NCBI RefSeq assembly: GCF_019655855.1
Contig: NZ_BPFX01000015.1
Span: 1-64,000 of the forward strand
Reading direction: 5' to 3'
DNA length: 64,000 bases
Origin: Pseudomonas paralcaligenes
GTDB taxonomy: Bacteria; Pseudomonadota; Gammaproteobacteria; Pseudomonadales; Pseudomonadaceae
Positions 43,241-53,420 of this stretch are shown here, piece by piece. The number at the start of each line of letters is the position of its first letter. Positions within the stretch are counted from its first letter, which is position 1. A program made the position numbers and the translations under genes. The notes under the pieces are model-generated. The model saw only the letters and a program-made list of their open reading frames with translations. It was not told the DNA's origin and searched no databases.

Positions 43241-44848
43241 TCAGGTCTGGAACTGCAGCACCGAGCCCTGCATGCTGCGCGCCACGCTGTCCAGGCGTTG
43301 CGCGGCGGCGGCCAGTTCGTCCACCGTCTGGCTGTTCTGCTGCGACATGCGGGCGATCTGCTCGACCCGCTGGGCCACCTCGCTGGAAGCCTTGCTCTGC
43401 TCGCCGATGGTGTGGGAAATCTCCTCCACCACCTCGGCCGCGCGCTGGGCGCCGCCGCGAATCTCGCTGATCGACTCGCCGGCCTGGCGCGCCAGGCCCA
43501 CACCATCGTTCACCCGCGTCACCCCGGCCTGCATGCTACTCACCGCCTGGGCGGTGGTATTGCGGATGCGCTCGATCATGCCGCTGATCTCCTGGGTCGA
43601 CTGCGCCGTGCGCGCGGCCAGGTTGCGCACCTCGTCGGCGACCACGGCGAAGCCGCGCCCGGCTTCGCCGGCGCGTGCCGCCTCGATGGCCGCGTTGAGC
43701 GCCAGCAGGTTGGTCTGTTCGGCGATGCCGTTGATCACCTGGATGATCGAGTGGATTTCCTCGGACGACTGGCCCAGTGCGGTGATGGTGCTGGACGATT
43801 CGTTGACTGCCTCGGCGATGCGGCTCATGCCGTCGACCACGCCGAGGATCACCTGGCCGCCACTGCTGGCCAGCTCCTCGGACTGGGACGAGATGGCCTG
43901 GGCGTTGCGCGCGTGGTCGGCGATCTGCGCGATGTTGTGGATCATCTGCTCCATGGCGGCGGCCATGCTGGTGGCGTTGTCCGATTCCTCGCGGGCGCTG
44001 TGGACGATGCTCTGCGACGCGCCGCTGAGGTGCTGCGCGGTGCTCTGCAACTGCTCGCTGTCGCGGCGGATGGTCTCGATCATCTGCCGCAGGTTGTTCT
44101 GCATCTCGGCCAGGGAGCGCTGCAGCTGGCCGGCCTCGTCGTCGCTGTCGATCTGGATGATGCTGCGCAGGTTGCCCTGGGCGATGGCGCGGGCCACGGC
44201 GATGGTCTTGCCGAGCGGGCGCAGCACCGCCTTCATCAGGTGGCTGGTGAGCAGGGCGAGCAGCAGGCACACCAGCAGGATGCCGCCGACCAGCAGCCAG
44301 GCGGCGTTGCGCGTGGCCGCCTGGCTGTCGGCGCGGACCTGGGCGGCGTGCTGCTCGATCAGTTCGCTGAGCGCCTCGTTCTTCTCTTCCAGCTCGGCGA
44401 AGCTCTGCTCGAAGGCGGGCATCTCGGCGCGCGCCGCCTGCGGGTCGCCCAGGGCCAGGCCGACGATGCGCTCGGCCTGGGCGATGTAGGCGTTGAGCGC
44501 CGGTTGCGACTGGCCGATGGCCCGGCGGATGTCCTCGCTCAGCGACAGCGCGGCGTTGGCCGCCATGGTGCGCTGGAACCACTGGCTGTGTTCGCGCAGG
44601 TCGGCGCGCACCTGCTCGGCCGCCGCCGGGTCGCCGGGCGGGGCGTAGAAGGCGGCCAGCACGTCGGCGCGCAGGGCGTCGTGCATCATGTCGCCTTCCA
44701 GGTGGTTGCGCAGGGCGCTGATGCTCAGCTCGCTGCTGGCCAGCACCTCCGCCAGGCGCATCTGCCCCCAGTAGCCGACGCCACCGAGCAGGGCGGCGGC
44801 GACCACGCTGATGGCGCCGCAGGCGATCATTTTCTGGCGGATGTTCAT
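43241..44848 (-). CDS. Methyl-accepting chemotaxis protein
   Basis: The product has 535 residues, with GGAGG 7 bases before the ATG. Membrane helices at about 8-28 and 187-208 bracket an all-helical periplasmic sensor of about 155 residues. A HAMP domain (about 210-262) and a long signalling coiled coil follow. The conserved tip is seen as [20 protein letters not shown] and [15 protein letters not shown]. It ends GSVLQFQT without a CheR-binding pentapeptide. The ligand is unknown. It stands alone without che genes and faces the permease gene. Confidence 0.95.
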   Translation of the reverse strand: MNIRQKMIACGAISVVAAALLGGVGYWGQMRLAEVLASSELSISALRNHLEGDMMHDALRADVLAAFYAPPGDPAAAEQVRADLREHSQWFQRTMAANAALSLSEDIRRAIGQSQPALNAYIAQAERIVGLALGDPQAARAEMPAFEQSFAELEEKNEALSELIEQHAAQVRADSQAATRNAAWLLVGGILLVCLLLALLTSHLMKAVLRPLGKTIAVARAIAQGNLRSIIQIDSDDEAGQLQRSLAEMQNNLRQMIETIRRDSEQLQSTAQHLSGASQSIVHSAREESDNATSMAAAMEQMIHNIAQIADHARNAQAISSQSEELASSGGQVILGVVDGMSRIAEAVNESSSTITALGQSSEEIHSIIQVINGIAEQTNLLALNAAIEAARAGEAGRGFAVVADEVRNLAARTAQSTQEISGMIERIRNTTAQAVSSMQAGVTRVNDGVGLARQAGESISEIRGGAQRAAEVVEEISHTIGEQSKASSEVAQRVEQIARMSQQNSQTVDELAAAAQRLDSVARSMQGSVLQFQT

Positions 44849-44908
44849 GCTGCTGCCTCCGACGGCCGACTGTTCGTCAAGCCTAGTTCAGAGACGGCGG
44901 CGGGGGAG

Positions 44909-45952
44909 TCAGGGCTTTCCTTGCAGCGCGCTGGCCCAGGCCAGCAGCTCCACTGGCTGGCGCTGGTCCCAGATGCGCTGCCAGAGCACCAGCATGTGCT
45001 CCGGGTCGCCGCGGCTGAAGGGCAGGCGATCGACCACCGGCAGCGTGTGCCAGCGCCCGTCGCGGTGCTCGGCGAAGACGAAGCGGAACGGATGGAGGCC
45101 GGTCATGCCCAGGCGCATGTCGGTGACGATCAGCTCGTCGCCGACCCGGTCGTAGCGCAGCACGCCGTGGGTGAACCACTCCAGCCGCTGGTGCTGCGGC
45201 GAGTCACGCAGCACGCCGGCCAGTTCCGCGCCCCGGGGAATGCGTTCGAGCCGCGGCGGGCGCTCGTCGAACCAGCTCACCAGCGCCTCGTGGTAGTCGG
45301 CGCCGTCCACCACCGTGACCCGCCAGAGCAGGCTGTTGAACGGCGTCGGCGAGCTGAACAGCACGTCGGACTGGATGCCGCGCTCGGCCAGCACGTCCTG
45401 CACCCGCTGCTCGGCCATCCATTTGCCGGCCAGGGTGCTGGCCAGGTAGACGCTGGACAGGCACAGCGCCGAGATGGCCAGCCACTGCGGCCGGTCGCGC
45501 AGGCCGCGGACCAGGCCGACGACCACCGCCAGCAGTAGCGGCACGGTGTACAGCGGGTCGATGATGAACACCGAGGACCAGGCCACCGGCGGCGTCTGCA
45601 GCGGCCAGAACAGCTGGGTGCCATAGCTGGTGAAGGCGTCCAGCAACGGGTGAGTGATCAGCGCCAGCCAGATGGCCAGGAACAGCCGCCGCGTGGAGTA
45701 GGCGGGGTTGGGCCGCAGCCGGCGGACCAGCACGGTGAGCGCCACGGCCAGCAGGCTGAGCACCAGCAGCGAGTGGCTGAAGCCGCGGTGGTAGGTCATG
45801 TCGGCCACGGCGTCGCCGTAGTCGATGATCACGTCGAGGTCGGGCAGGGTGCCGAGCATGGCGCCGTAGAGCAGGGCGCGGCGGCCCTGCCAGCGGCCGA
45901 GCAGGGCGCCCTGGATGCTGGCGCCGAGCACCGCCTGGGTGAGCGAATCCAT
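44909..45952 (-). CDS. DUF457-type membrane metal-dependent hydrolase (YdjM/YbcI-like)
   Basis: A 347-residue protein whose first half has four or five membrane helices and the conserved His/Asp pattern of PF04307: [36 protein letters not shown] and [13 protein letters not shown]. These residues would bind metal at the inner membrane. The second half (about 190-345) is a soluble domain of unknown role. The activity of the family is not established despite its name. It lies 60 bases upstream of the chemoreceptor gene's start on the same strand read direction and diverges from edd. Confidence 0.87.
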   Translation of the reverse strand: MDSLTQAVLGASIQGALLGRWQGRRALLYGAMLGTLPDLDVIIDYGDAVADMTYHRGFSHSLLVLSLLAVALTVLVRRLRPNPAYSTRRLFLAIWLALITHPLLDAFTSYGTQLFWPLQTPPVAWSSVFIIDPLYTVPLLLAVVVGLVRGLRDRPQWLAISALCLSSVYLASTLAGKWMAEQRVQDVLAERGIQSDVLFSSPTPFNSLLWRVTVVDGADYHEALVSWFDERPPRLERIPRGAELAGVLRDSPQHQRLEWFTHGVLRYDRVGDELIVTDMRLGMTGLHPFRFVFAEHRDGRWHTLPVVDRLPFSRGDPEHMLVLWQRIWDQRQPVELLAWASALQGKP

Positions 45953-46089
45953 GGTGCGTCTCGCGAAGGAAGCAGGCGGCTAACTTAGCGCCGGCCGGCT
46001 TCGGCGACAGCCTGGAAATTCCGACGAAAGATTTCAACCGCGCGCGGGGTTACAGTGTCGGTATTGCAAAGCCCCCAGGAGTCCTTCCC

Positions 46090-47913
46090 ATGCACCCCCG
46101 CGTTCTCGAAGTCACGGAGCGCCTGATCGAGCGGAGCCGCGCCACCCGCCAGCGCTACCTGGCGATGGTCGCCGCGGCCGCCGAGCAGGGGCCGCAGCGC
46201 GGCAAGCTGCAGTGCGCCAACTTCGCCCACGGCGTGGCCGGCTGCAGCGGCGCGGACAAGCAGACCCTGCGCCTGCCCGATGCGGCCAACGTGGCCATCG
46301 TCACCGCCTACAACGACATGCTCTCCGCGCACCAGCCCTACGAGCGCTTCCCGCCGCTGATCCGCCAGGCCCTGCACGAGGTCGGCTCGGTCGGCCAGGT
46401 GGCCGGCGGGGTGCCGGCCATGTGCGACGGCGTCACCCAGGGCGAACCGGGCATGGAGATCGGCATCGCCAGCCGCGAGACCATCGCCATGGCCACCGCC
46501 GTGGCGCTGTCGCACAACATGTTCGACGCCGCCCTGTGCCTGGGCGTGTGCGACAAGATCGTCCCCGGCCTGCTGATCGGCGCGCTGCGCTTCGGCCACC
46601 TGCCGACCATCTTCGTGCCGGCCGGGCCGATGCCGTCCGGCCTGTCCAACAAGGAGAAGGCCGAGGTGCGCGAGCGCTACGCCGAGGGCAAGGCCAGCCG
46701 CGACGAGCTGCTCGCCTCGGAGATGGCCGCCTACCACAGCCCCGGCACCTGCACCTTCTACGGCACCGCCAACACCAACCAGATGCTGATGGAGGTGATG
46801 GGCCTGCACCTGCCCGGCGCCTCCTTCGTCAACCCCGACACCCCGCTGCGCGACGCCCTGACCCGCGAGGCGGCGCAGCAGGTGGTGCGCCTGAGCCGCC
46901 AGGGCGGGCAGTACCTGCCGCTGGCCGAGATCATCGACGAGCGCGCGCTGATCAACTCGGTGGTGGCGCTGCACGCCACCGGCGGCTCGACCAACCACAC
47001 CCTGCACCTGCCAGCCATCGCCCAGGCCGCCGGCATCCAGCTGACCTGGCAGGACATGGCCGAGCTGTCCGAGGTGGTGCCGACCCTGGCCCACGTCTAT
47101 CCGAACGGCAAGGCCGACATCAACCACTTCCACGCCGCCGGCGGCACCGCCGTGCTGATCCGCGAGCTGCTCGATGCCGGCCTGCTGCATGAGGACGTCG
47201 CCACCGTGGCCGGCCCGGGCCTGCGCCGCTATACCCGGGAACCCTTCCTCGGCGAAGGCCGCCTGGTCTGGCGCGAAGGCGCCGTGGCCAGCCTGGACGC
47301 CACCATCCTGCGCCCGGTGGCGCAGCCGTTCTCCGCCGAGGGCGGCCTGAGCCTGCTGCAGGGCAACCTCGGCCGCGGGGTGATGAAGCTCTCCGCCGTG
47401 GCGCCGGAGCGTCACGTGATCGAGGCACCGGCGCGGGTTTTCCACGACCAGCAGTCGCTGGCCGAGGCCTTCCAGGCTGGCGAGCTGGATTGCGACTTCG
47501 TCGCCGTGGTGCGCTTCCAGGGCCCGCGCTGCAACGGCATGCCCGAACTGCACAAGCTCACGCCGTTCCTCGGCGTGCTGCAGGACCGCGGGCACAAGGT
47601 GGCGTTGGTCACCGACGGGCGCATGTCCGGTGCCTCCGGCAAGGTGCCGGCGGCCATCCACATCTGCCCCGAGGCCTTCGACGGCGGCCCGCTGGCCAAG
47701 GTGCGCGACGGCGACCCGATCCGCATCGACGGCCGCAGCGGTGAGCTGCGGGTACTGGTCGATGCGGCCGAGTGGGAGGCCCGCGAACCGGCCGCGCCGC
47801 CGCCGGCGGAGATCGGCTGTGGCCGCGAGCTGTTCGCCTTCATGCGCGCCGCTTTCAGCCCGGCGGAGCAGGGCGCCAGCGCCTTCAGCGCCAGCCTGAG
47901 CGCGCTGCGATGA
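46090..47913 (+). CDS. edd: Phosphogluconate dehydratase (Entner-Doudoroff)
   Basis: The enzyme has 607 residues, the usual length, with AGGAG 8 bases before the ATG. It converts 6-phosphogluconate to 2-keto-3-deoxy-6-phosphogluconate using a 4Fe-4S cluster. Family motifs include SYNDMLS-like [70 protein letters not shown] and [14 protein letters not shown]. Cys residues in CDGVTQG and GVCDK are likely cluster ligands. Its stop overlaps the pgl start. A HexR box (TTGT-N8-ACAA type) was looked for upstream and not found. Confidence 0.96.
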   Translation: MHPRVLEVTERLIERSRATRQRYLAMVAAAAEQGPQRGKLQCANFAHGVAGCSGADKQTLRLPDAANVAIVTAYNDMLSAHQPYERFPPLIRQALHEVGSVGQVAGGVPAMCDGVTQGEPGMEIGIASRETIAMATAVALSHNMFDAALCLGVCDKIVPGLLIGALRFGHLPTIFVPAGPMPSGLSNKEKAEVRERYAEGKASRDELLASEMAAYHSPGTCTFYGTANTNQMLMEVMGLHLPGASFVNPDTPLRDALTREAAQQVVRLSRQGGQYLPLAEIIDERALINSVVALHATGGSTNHTLHLPAIAQAAGIQLTWQDMAELSEVVPTLAHVYPNGKADINHFHAAGGTAVLIRELLDAGLLHEDVATVAGPGLRRYTREPFLGEGRLVWREGAVASLDATILRPVAQPFSAEGGLSLLQGNLGRGVMKLSAVAPERHVIEAPARVFHDQQSLAEAFQAGELDCDFVAVVRFQGPRCNGMPELHKLTPFLGVLQDRGHKVALVTDGRMSGASGKVPAAIHICPEAFDGGPLAKVRDGDPIRIDGRSGELRVLVDAAEWEAREPAAPPPAEIGCGRELFAFMRAAFSPAEQGASAFSASLSALR

Positions 47914-48626
47914 GCGCCGTGGCCGATCTGCTGCTGCCCGAGGGCGTGCAGGGCCACACCCATGCCGACGCCCAGGCCCTGGCCGAGGCGCTGGCCGGGC
48001 AGGTGGCCGAGGCCCTGCGCACCGCCGTGGACGAGCGCGGGCGGGCGCTGCTGGTGGTCTCCGGCGGGCGTAGCCCGGTGGCCTTCTTCGAATTCCTGGC
48101 GCGCCAGGAACTGCCCTGGGCCAGGGTCCAGGTGAGCCTGGCCGACGAGCGCTGGGTGCCGCCGACCCATGCCGACAGCAACGAGGCGCTGGTGCGCCGC
48201 CACCTGCTGCAGGGGCCCGCGGCCCAGGCGACGATGCTCGGCCTGTACCACCCGGCGGAGAGCCTGGAGGAGGCCGCGCGCCTGGCCGAGCAGGCGCTGG
48301 CCGGCCTGCCGCCGATCGACGTGCTGGTGCTGGGCATGGGCGACGACGGCCATACCGCCTCGCTGTTCCCGGCCAGCGCCAACCTGCCGGCGGCCCTCGA
48401 CCCGGCCTGCCCGCGCCGGGTGCTGGCGATGCAGGCGCCGAGCGAGCCCCGCCAGCGCCTGACCCTGACCCTGCCGCCTCTGGCCGGTGCGCACCTGGCG
48501 CTGCTGGCCCTCCAGGGCGCCACCAAGCTGGCTACGCTGAACCAGGCGCTGCGCCCGGGGTCGGCGGCAGATATGCCGATCCGCGCGTTCCTGCACGCGC
48601 CGTTGCAGGTCCACTGGAGCCCGTAG
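47910..48626 (+). CDS. pgl: 6-phosphogluconolactonase
   Basis: A 238-residue protein whose ATG at 47910 overlaps the edd stop (ATGA), so the two are translationally coupled. It hydrolyses 6-phosphogluconolactone to 6-phosphogluconate, the substrate of the preceding enzyme. Motifs are [35 protein letters not shown] and [15 protein letters not shown]. In many pseudomonads pgl lies with zwf and eda; neither is visible here. Confidence 0.95.
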   Translation: MSAVADLLLPEGVQGHTHADAQALAEALAGQVAEALRTAVDERGRALLVVSGGRSPVAFFEFLARQELPWARVQVSLADERWVPPTHADSNEALVRRHLLQGPAAQATMLGLYHPAESLEEAARLAEQALAGLPPIDVLVLGMGDDGHTASLFPASANLPAALDPACPRRVLAMQAPSEPRQRLTLTLPPLAGAHLALLALQGATKLATLNQALRPGSAADMPIRAFLHAPLQVHWSP

Positions 48627-48690
48627 CCCGGATGCAGTCCGGGGGCATGCGCGCCGCCTCGGAGCCGATGGTGCGCATGGCGCACCCTAC
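48625..48690. repeat. Two short dispersed repeats after pgl
   Basis: TAGCCCGGATGCAGTCCGGG at the pgl stop recurs as TAGCCCGGATGCAATTCGGG near 57143, and GGTGCGCATGGCGCACCCTA (48670-48689) belongs to the family at 22078 and 63329. The 198-base spacer up to the next gene holds no other feature I can support. Confidence 0.6.
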
Positions 48691-48824
48691 GAATCGTATC
48701 CGGTGAAAAAATTTTCCGGGGTCTGTCGAATTGCCGGAATGCCGTTCGACCAGGGAGCAGAACCCCATGCCGGGGTGACCCCGGGGCGCCGGCCGGCGCT
48801 CCCGCCAAGACGAGGAGAAGGACG

Positions 48825-49247
48825 ATGCGTTTCATGGTGATAGTCAAGGCCACCGCGGATTCGGAAGCCGGTGCGATGCCCAGCGAAGAGCTGCTGGCGG
48901 CCATGGGCCGGTACAACGAGGAACTGGTGGCCGCCGGGATCATGAAGGCCGGCGAGGGCCTGCACCCGAGCAGCAAGGGCGTGCGCGTGCGTTTCTCCGG
49001 CGACCAGCGCAGCGTGATCGACGGCCCCTTCGCTGAGACCAAGGAGCTGATCGCCGGCTTCTGGCTGTGGGAAGTGGCCTCCCTGGCCGAGTGCATCGAA
49101 TGGGTCAAGCGCTGCCCCAACCCGATGCCCGGCGAGTCGGATATCGAGATCCGCCAGGTCTTCGAGGCCGAGGACTTCGGCGATGAATTCACCCCCGAGC
49201 TGCGCGAGCAGGAAGAACGCCTGCGTGCCCGCATGGCCGGCCAATGA
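48825..49247 (+). CDS. YciI-like (DGPF-domain) protein
   Basis: The product has 140 residues, with GAGGAGAAGG just before the ATG. It starts MRFMVIVKATADSEAGAMP and has the family motif DGPFAETKELIAGFWLW with a ferredoxin-like alpha/beta fold. Members often occur beside ECF sigma factors; none is present here. The function is unknown; a ligand-binding or minor enzymatic role is assumed for the family. It is followed 13 bases later by a VOC-family gene. Confidence 0.9.
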   Translation: MRFMVIVKATADSEAGAMPSEELLAAMGRYNEELVAAGIMKAGEGLHPSSKGVRVRFSGDQRSVIDGPFAETKELIAGFWLWEVASLAECIEWVKRCPNPMPGESDIEIRQVFEAEDFGDEFTPELREQEERLRARMAGQ

Positions 49248-49260
49248 GGAGCGACGAATC

Positions 49261-49680
49261 ATGAAAATCCATGCCTACCTGATCTTCGACGGCCAGTGCG
49301 CCGAGGCCTTCCGCTTCTACCAGCAGGTGCTGGGCGGCGAACTGCTGGTGATGCCGTTCGGCGACAGCCCGGCCTGTGGCGAGGTGGCGCCGGAACACCG
49401 CGAGCGCACCATGCACGCCAGCCTGAACACCGGCGGCGAGCTGCTGATGGGTTCCGACACCATGCCGGGCGACGCCTACGACGGCATCAAGGGCTGCCAC
49501 ATCTCCCTGCAGGCCGAGGGCCTGGCCCAGGCCGAGCGCCTGTACCGGGAGCTGGCGGCCCAGGGCTCGGTACAGATGGAGCTGCAGAAGACCTTCTGGG
49601 CCGAGGGCTTTGCCATGCTCACCGACCGCTTCGGCGTGCCGTGGATGATCAACTTCTCCGGCGACTGCCAGGAGTCCTGA
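49261..49680 (+). CDS. VOC-family (PhnB/glyoxalase-like) protein
   Basis: A 139-residue protein with AGGAG 9 bases before the ATG. It starts MKIHAYLIFDGQCAEAFRFY, typical of PhnB-like 3-demethylubiquinone-fold proteins, with later GGELLMGSDTMPGD, KGCHISLQAEG and DRFGVPWMINFS. A metal-binding or ligand-binding role is likely, but no reaction can be assigned. It forms a pair with the YciI-like gene. Confidence 0.9.
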   Translation: MKIHAYLIFDGQCAEAFRFYQQVLGGELLVMPFGDSPACGEVAPEHRERTMHASLNTGGELLMGSDTMPGDAYDGIKGCHISLQAEGLAQAERLYRELAAQGSVQMELQKTFWAEGFAMLTDRFGVPWMINFSGDCQES

Positions 49681-49729
49681 CGGCCGCTGCGGTATGCTGG
49701 GCGCCCCTTTGCCGCGGCGCCCGTTCCCC

Positions 49730-50143
49730 ATGCTGGTGATCTCCAACAACGTCCACCTGCCCGACGACGAGATCGAGCTGACCGCCATCCGCGCCCAGGG
49801 CGCCGGCGGGCAGAACGTCAACAAGGTGTCCAGCGCCGTGCATCTGCGCTTCGACAGCCAGGCCTCGTCGCTGCCGCCGTTCTACAAGGAGCGCCTGCTG
49901 GCGCTGCGCGACAGCCGCGTCACCGAGGAAGGCGTGGTGATCATCAAGGCCCAGCAGTACCGCACCCAGGAACAGAACCGCGCCGACGCCCTGGAGCGCC
50001 TGGCGGAGCTGATCCGCAACGCCGGTAAGGTGGAGAAGGCGCGCCGGCCGACCAAGCCCACCCTGGGCTCGAAGAAGCGCCGCCTGGAGGGCAAGGCCAA
50101 GCGCGGCGCGATCAAGGCCGGGCGCGGCAGGGTGGATTTCTAG
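49730..50143 (+). CDS. arfB: Alternative ribosome-rescue factor B (peptidyl-tRNA hydrolase)
   Basis: The product has 137 residues, close to E. coli ArfB (140). The start MLVISNNVHLPDDEIE fits the family although the ribosome site is weak. The catalytic GGQ is at residues 26-28 (AQGAGGQNVNKVSSAVHLRF), followed by a Lys/Arg-rich C-terminal tail (KPTLGSKKRRLEGKAKRG) that enters the empty mRNA channel of stalled ribosomes. It releases nascent chains on non-stop complexes. Confidence 0.95.
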   Translation: MLVISNNVHLPDDEIELTAIRAQGAGGQNVNKVSSAVHLRFDSQASSLPPFYKERLLALRDSRVTEEGVVIIKAQQYRTQEQNRADALERLAELIRNAGKVEKARRPTKPTLGSKKRRLEGKAKRGAIKAGRGRVDF

Positions 50144-50180
50144 GGCCATGTCCCCATTGGTCGGAATAACCGTTGTGCCA

Positions 50181-50243
50181 GTGGGAGCGGACTTGTCCGC
50201 GAAGCTTTTCTGTCAGCCCGTCCGCGGACAAGTCCGCTCCCAC
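50181..50243. repeat. Inverted REP pair
   Basis: GTGGGAGCGGACTTGTCCGC and its complement GCGGACAAGTCCGCTCCCAC face each other across about 22 bases, forming a long stem after arfB. It is a Pseudomonas REP doublet and may end arfB transcription. The remaining spacer up to 50420 holds no recognisable gene. Confidence 0.8.
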
Positions 50244-50420
50244 AAGGGTTGAGCCCCTCAACAACAGTTGACTCCGACATGGCCATTTCTAGAGCCGTTG
50301 CGTCGGGCTCCCGGGTCGGCCAGGTCGTTCGTCGGGCGCCGAGGTAGCCATTTGCCACTGTGCGATTTCACTGTGTATAACCAAGGCATCGGTTTCACCG
50401 CCAACACAGGGAATGTCGCC

Positions 50421-51743
50421 ATGCACCAGCCGTCCGCCGCCACGCAGAACGCCCACCGGCTGCTCGCCGCCGCCCAGGAGAAGATCGACCTGCTCCAGCG
50501 CATCGAGCCCTATCTGATCGACCTGTCCCTGCGCGAGAACCCGGTGGGCGCGCGGATCGGCCAGACCCTCAAGGACAAGCTGGAGATCCTGCCGAAGCTG
50601 CGCGAATTCGGCTTCCGCAACATCCTGCTCGGCACCCTCGACTATTCCTACCCGGCCGAGCTGGAAGTCGACGACGACTTCATGATGTACCTGCGCGACC
50701 ACCAGGTGGACACCACCGGTTGCTTCGCCTTCACCGCCCTGGGCCTGGTCGACGCCCAGGGCCACTTCACGCCCGACGCCTCGCAGCTCAAGCTGCGTGA
50801 CTACCGGGTGCCCAACACCCTGCACGAGATCTACCTGAGCAAGGAGGGCATGGGCACGCAGTACGACCTGGCCACCGTGCTGCGCAGCCTGCCGGCCAGC
50901 ATCCGCTGGCTGCGCGAGAACATCCGCGGCGACCACGGCGCGCCGCCGCGCATCCTGATCAACATCGTCGACGGCTGCGACGCCTTCGCCGAGGACCCCG
51001 GTGCGGTCTTCCAGGTGCTGGAGCTGCTGGCCGGGCAGCCGATCGAGGGCATCAGCATCGAGGACGACCGCGGCACCTACCTGCCGCTGCAGGTCGGCGC
51101 CTACGTCGCCGCGGCACGCAGCCTGCTGCCGCCGCCGCTGAAGATCCTGGTGCACATGCACGCCGGCGGCGGCTTCGAGAACGCCTCGCTGATCGAGGCC
51201 CTGCTCAATGGCGCGGACGGCGCCTGGGGTGGCCTGCCCAAGCGCGCGGCGATCATCGGCCACGCCTCCCTGGGCGAGCTGATCGCCAACCTGGTGCGGG
51301 TCGGCAACCCGAACATGCGCCAGTACCGCCTGGACCGCCTGCTGCCGCTGGCCACCAACCTACAGGAGCTGGACGACGAGGCGGCGGTGCCGGACGACCT
51401 GCCGATCCTCGGCCACAATGCCTACCGCCTGCCGCTGAGCTTCTTCCGCCAGCTGCCCGGGCGCTTCATGGACCTGCCGCCCGAGGCCATCGGCGGCACC
51501 TACCGCTACCGGGTCTGCCCGCTGGTCAGCGACACCGCGGTGATCGCCGGGCGTCTGGCGGAAGTGCTCTGCCTGCAGGCCGACGGATTCCGCGAGGCGG
51601 TGCTGGAGCAGATGATCTTTCTCATGCGCCGCGACCTGCGCGCCGGCGAGCGGATCGCTTACGATGAGCCCGACAACCTGAAACAGCTGTACGCCCGCGC
51701 CCTGCGCGAGTGCGAGCCACCCGTGACGCAAGCCGAGGCCTGA
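50421..51743 (+). CDS. DRE-TIM metallolyase (HMGL/isopropylmalate synthase)-like protein
   Basis: A 440-residue protein starts at MHQPSAATQNAHRLLAAA, with AGGGA 7 bases upstream. The barrel opens with DLSLRENPVGARIGQTLKDK, a variant of the DxxLRDG metal motif, and carries ILVHMHAGGGFENASLIEAL, where HxH would complete the metal site. This suits an aldolase or lyase of the homocitrate-synthase/HMG-lyase superfamily, but the sequence around the first motif is atypical and no subfamily is recognised. It is followed after 3 bases by a diguanylate cyclase gene, an unusual partner. Confidence 0.75.
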   Translation: MHQPSAATQNAHRLLAAAQEKIDLLQRIEPYLIDLSLRENPVGARIGQTLKDKLEILPKLREFGFRNILLGTLDYSYPAELEVDDDFMMYLRDHQVDTTGCFAFTALGLVDAQGHFTPDASQLKLRDYRVPNTLHEIYLSKEGMGTQYDLATVLRSLPASIRWLRENIRGDHGAPPRILINIVDGCDAFAEDPGAVFQVLELLAGQPIEGISIEDDRGTYLPLQVGAYVAAARSLLPPPLKILVHMHAGGGFENASLIEALLNGADGAWGGLPKRAAIIGHASLGELIANLVRVGNPNMRQYRLDRLLPLATNLQELDDEAAVPDDLPILGHNAYRLPLSFFRQLPGRFMDLPPEAIGGTYRYRVCPLVSDTAVIAGRLAEVLCLQADGFREAVLEQMIFLMRRDLRAGERIAYDEPDNLKQLYARALRECEPPVTQAEA

Positions 51744-51746
51744 CCC

Positions 51747-52700
51747 GTGGAAACCGATAGCGCCGTATACAAGACCCTGCTGGAGTCGACCAAGGCGATC
51801 CCCTGGAAGATCGATTGGAAGACCATGACCTTCGCCTACATCGGCCCGCAGATCGAGCCGTTGCTGGGCTGGACGCAGGAGAGCTGGATCAGCGCCAACG
51901 ACTGGGCCGAACGCATCCACGAGGAAGACCGCGAGCGGGTGGTGAACTTCTGCATCGCCCAGTCCCAGTGCGGCATCGACCACGAGGCCGACTACCGGGC
52001 GCTGACCAAGGACGGCGACTACGTGTGGATACGCGACGTGGTCCACGTGATGCGCGACGAGGCCGGCGAGACCGAGGCGCTGATCGGCTTCATGTTCGAC
52101 ATCAGCGAGCGCAAGAAGACCGAGGAACAGCTGCTGGCCCTGCAGCGGCAGCTGGAGGAGTACTCCTACAAGGACGGCCTGACCGGCATCAACAACCGGC
52201 GCATGTTCGACTCCATCCTTGAAATCGAGTGGGGCAACGCCCAGCGCACCCGCCGGCCGCTGTCGCTGATCCTGCTGGATATCGACTGCTTCAAGCAGTT
52301 CAACGACCACTACGGCCACATCAAGGGCGACGACTGCCTGAAGCGTGTCGGCCAGACCCTGCTGGGCGCCGCGGCGCGCCCGCGCGATTGCGTGGCCCGT
52401 TACGGTGGCGAGGAGTTCGTGCTGATCCTTCCGGAAACCGACGCCGCCTCGGCGAAGCGGATCGCCGAGCGCTGCCGCAAGCTGGTGCGCAAGCAGCAGA
52501 TCGCCCACGAACAATCCAAGGTGGCGCAGCTGGTGACGGTCAGCCTGGGCGTCGGCACCATCATCCCGGAAGTGCGCGACACCCCGCTGGCCTTCCTCGA
52601 AGCGGTGGACCGCCTGCTCTACCAGGCCAAGCAGGAAGGCCGCGACCGCCTGCAGCACGGCCACTGCGGTGGCGGCGAGGCGGAGGCCTGCCAGGCCTGA
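51747..52700 (+). CDS. PAS-GGDEF diguanylate cyclase
   Basis: The protein has 317 residues with a GTG start, 3 bases after the preceding stop. A PAS domain (about 15-125: AYIGPQIEPLLGW, TKDGDYVWIRDVVHVMRDE) precedes a short coiled linker and a GGDEF domain (about 140-300) with ARYGGEEFVLILPE. An inhibitory RxxD site (RPRD) lies five residues before GGEEF. There is no membrane segment, so it is probably a soluble cyclic-di-GMP synthase driven by a cytoplasmic signal. Close coupling to the metallolyase-like gene suggests that it senses something linked to that enzyme. Confidence 0.93.
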   Translation: METDSAVYKTLLESTKAIPWKIDWKTMTFAYIGPQIEPLLGWTQESWISANDWAERIHEEDRERVVNFCIAQSQCGIDHEADYRALTKDGDYVWIRDVVHVMRDEAGETEALIGFMFDISERKKTEEQLLALQRQLEEYSYKDGLTGINNRRMFDSILEIEWGNAQRTRRPLSLILLDIDCFKQFNDHYGHIKGDDCLKRVGQTLLGAAARPRDCVARYGGEEFVLILPETDAASAKRIAERCRKLVRKQQIAHEQSKVAQLVTVSLGVGTIIPEVRDTPLAFLEAVDRLLYQAKQEGRDRLQHGHCGGGEAEACQA

Positions 52701-52739
52701 ACCGTCCCGTGACCGGGCAAGCCTGCGGACGGCAGAGTC

Positions 52740-53420
52740 TCAGGCCGACGCACCGGTGCCGTTCGCCAGGGTGGCGGCGAGTTGCGACAGGTAATCGCCG
52801 AACCCGCAGCGGGCCCGCGCGTCGCGTCGGGCGCTGGTGACGACGCTGTTCTGACCGGTCCAGACGATGCGCGCGCCGGCGTTCTGCAGCGCGCCGACCA
52901 GGTGCACGTCCTCATGGGCGCTCAGCGGCGGGAAGCCGCCGACCCGCTGGTAGGCCGCCGTGCACACGCCCAGGTTGGCGCCGTGGATGTGCCGGTGGCC
53001 GTCCTCGTGACAGTAGCGCTGGTGGTAGGCGGCCTGGACCTGGCCGTCGTAGCCCTCCCAGTCGTGCACCCGCACGGTGCCGCACACCACCTCCGCCTCA
53101 TGTCGCAGCTGTTGCACCAGCCAGTCCGGCGACACCCGGCTGTCGGCGTCGGTGCAGGCCAGCCAGCGCGCGCCCCGGGCGATGACGTGGGCGGCGCCGG
53201 CGCGGCGCGCCTGGCCGACGTTGCCCGCGTCGATGGTCAGGGTGGCCACGCCCAGCTCGCCGGCGATGGCGGCGGAGCCGTCGCTGCAGGCGTCCAGCAC
53301 CACCAGGATCAGCACCGGCTCGCCGTCCAGGCCGGGGTGCCGGGCGGCCTGCTGGAGGGCGTGCAGGCACTGGCCGAGCAGGCGTTCCTCGTTGTGTGCG
53401 GGCACCACCACGCCGATCAC
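52740..53420 (-). CDS. Family-2 glycosyltransferase
   Basis: The product has 226 residues. The start is taken as GTG at 53420 (VIGVVVPAHNEERLLGQCL), overlapping the methyltransferase stop as GTGA. The GT-A nucleotide-binding fold shows VLDACSDGSAAIA and the DxD-like ACTDADSRVSPDWL, with FPPLSAHEDVHLV later. There are no membrane helices. The donor and acceptor are unknown. It is the last gene of a four-gene minus-strand operon with overlapping ends. Confidence 0.85.
   Translation of the reverse strand: MIGVVVPAHNEERLLGQCLHALQQAARHPGLDGEPVLILVVLDACSDGSAAIAGELGVATLTIDAGNVGQARRAGAAHVIARGARWLACTDADSRVSPDWLVQQLRHEAEVVCGTVRVHDWEGYDGQVQAAYHQRYCHEDGHRHIHGANLGVCTAAYQRVGGFPPLSAHEDVHLVGALQNAGARIVWTGQNSVVTSARRDARARCGFGDYLSQLAATLANGTGASA

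Noticed and set aside
43151..45538. A 795-codon plus-strand frame across the chemoreceptor and DUF457 genes
   Set aside because: It spans two well-supported minus-strand genes and their spacer, and its translation is His/Gln/Ala/Arg-rich with no domain.
45953..46089. HexR operator before edd
   Set aside because: No TTGT-N8-ACAA or close match was found by eye in the spacer.
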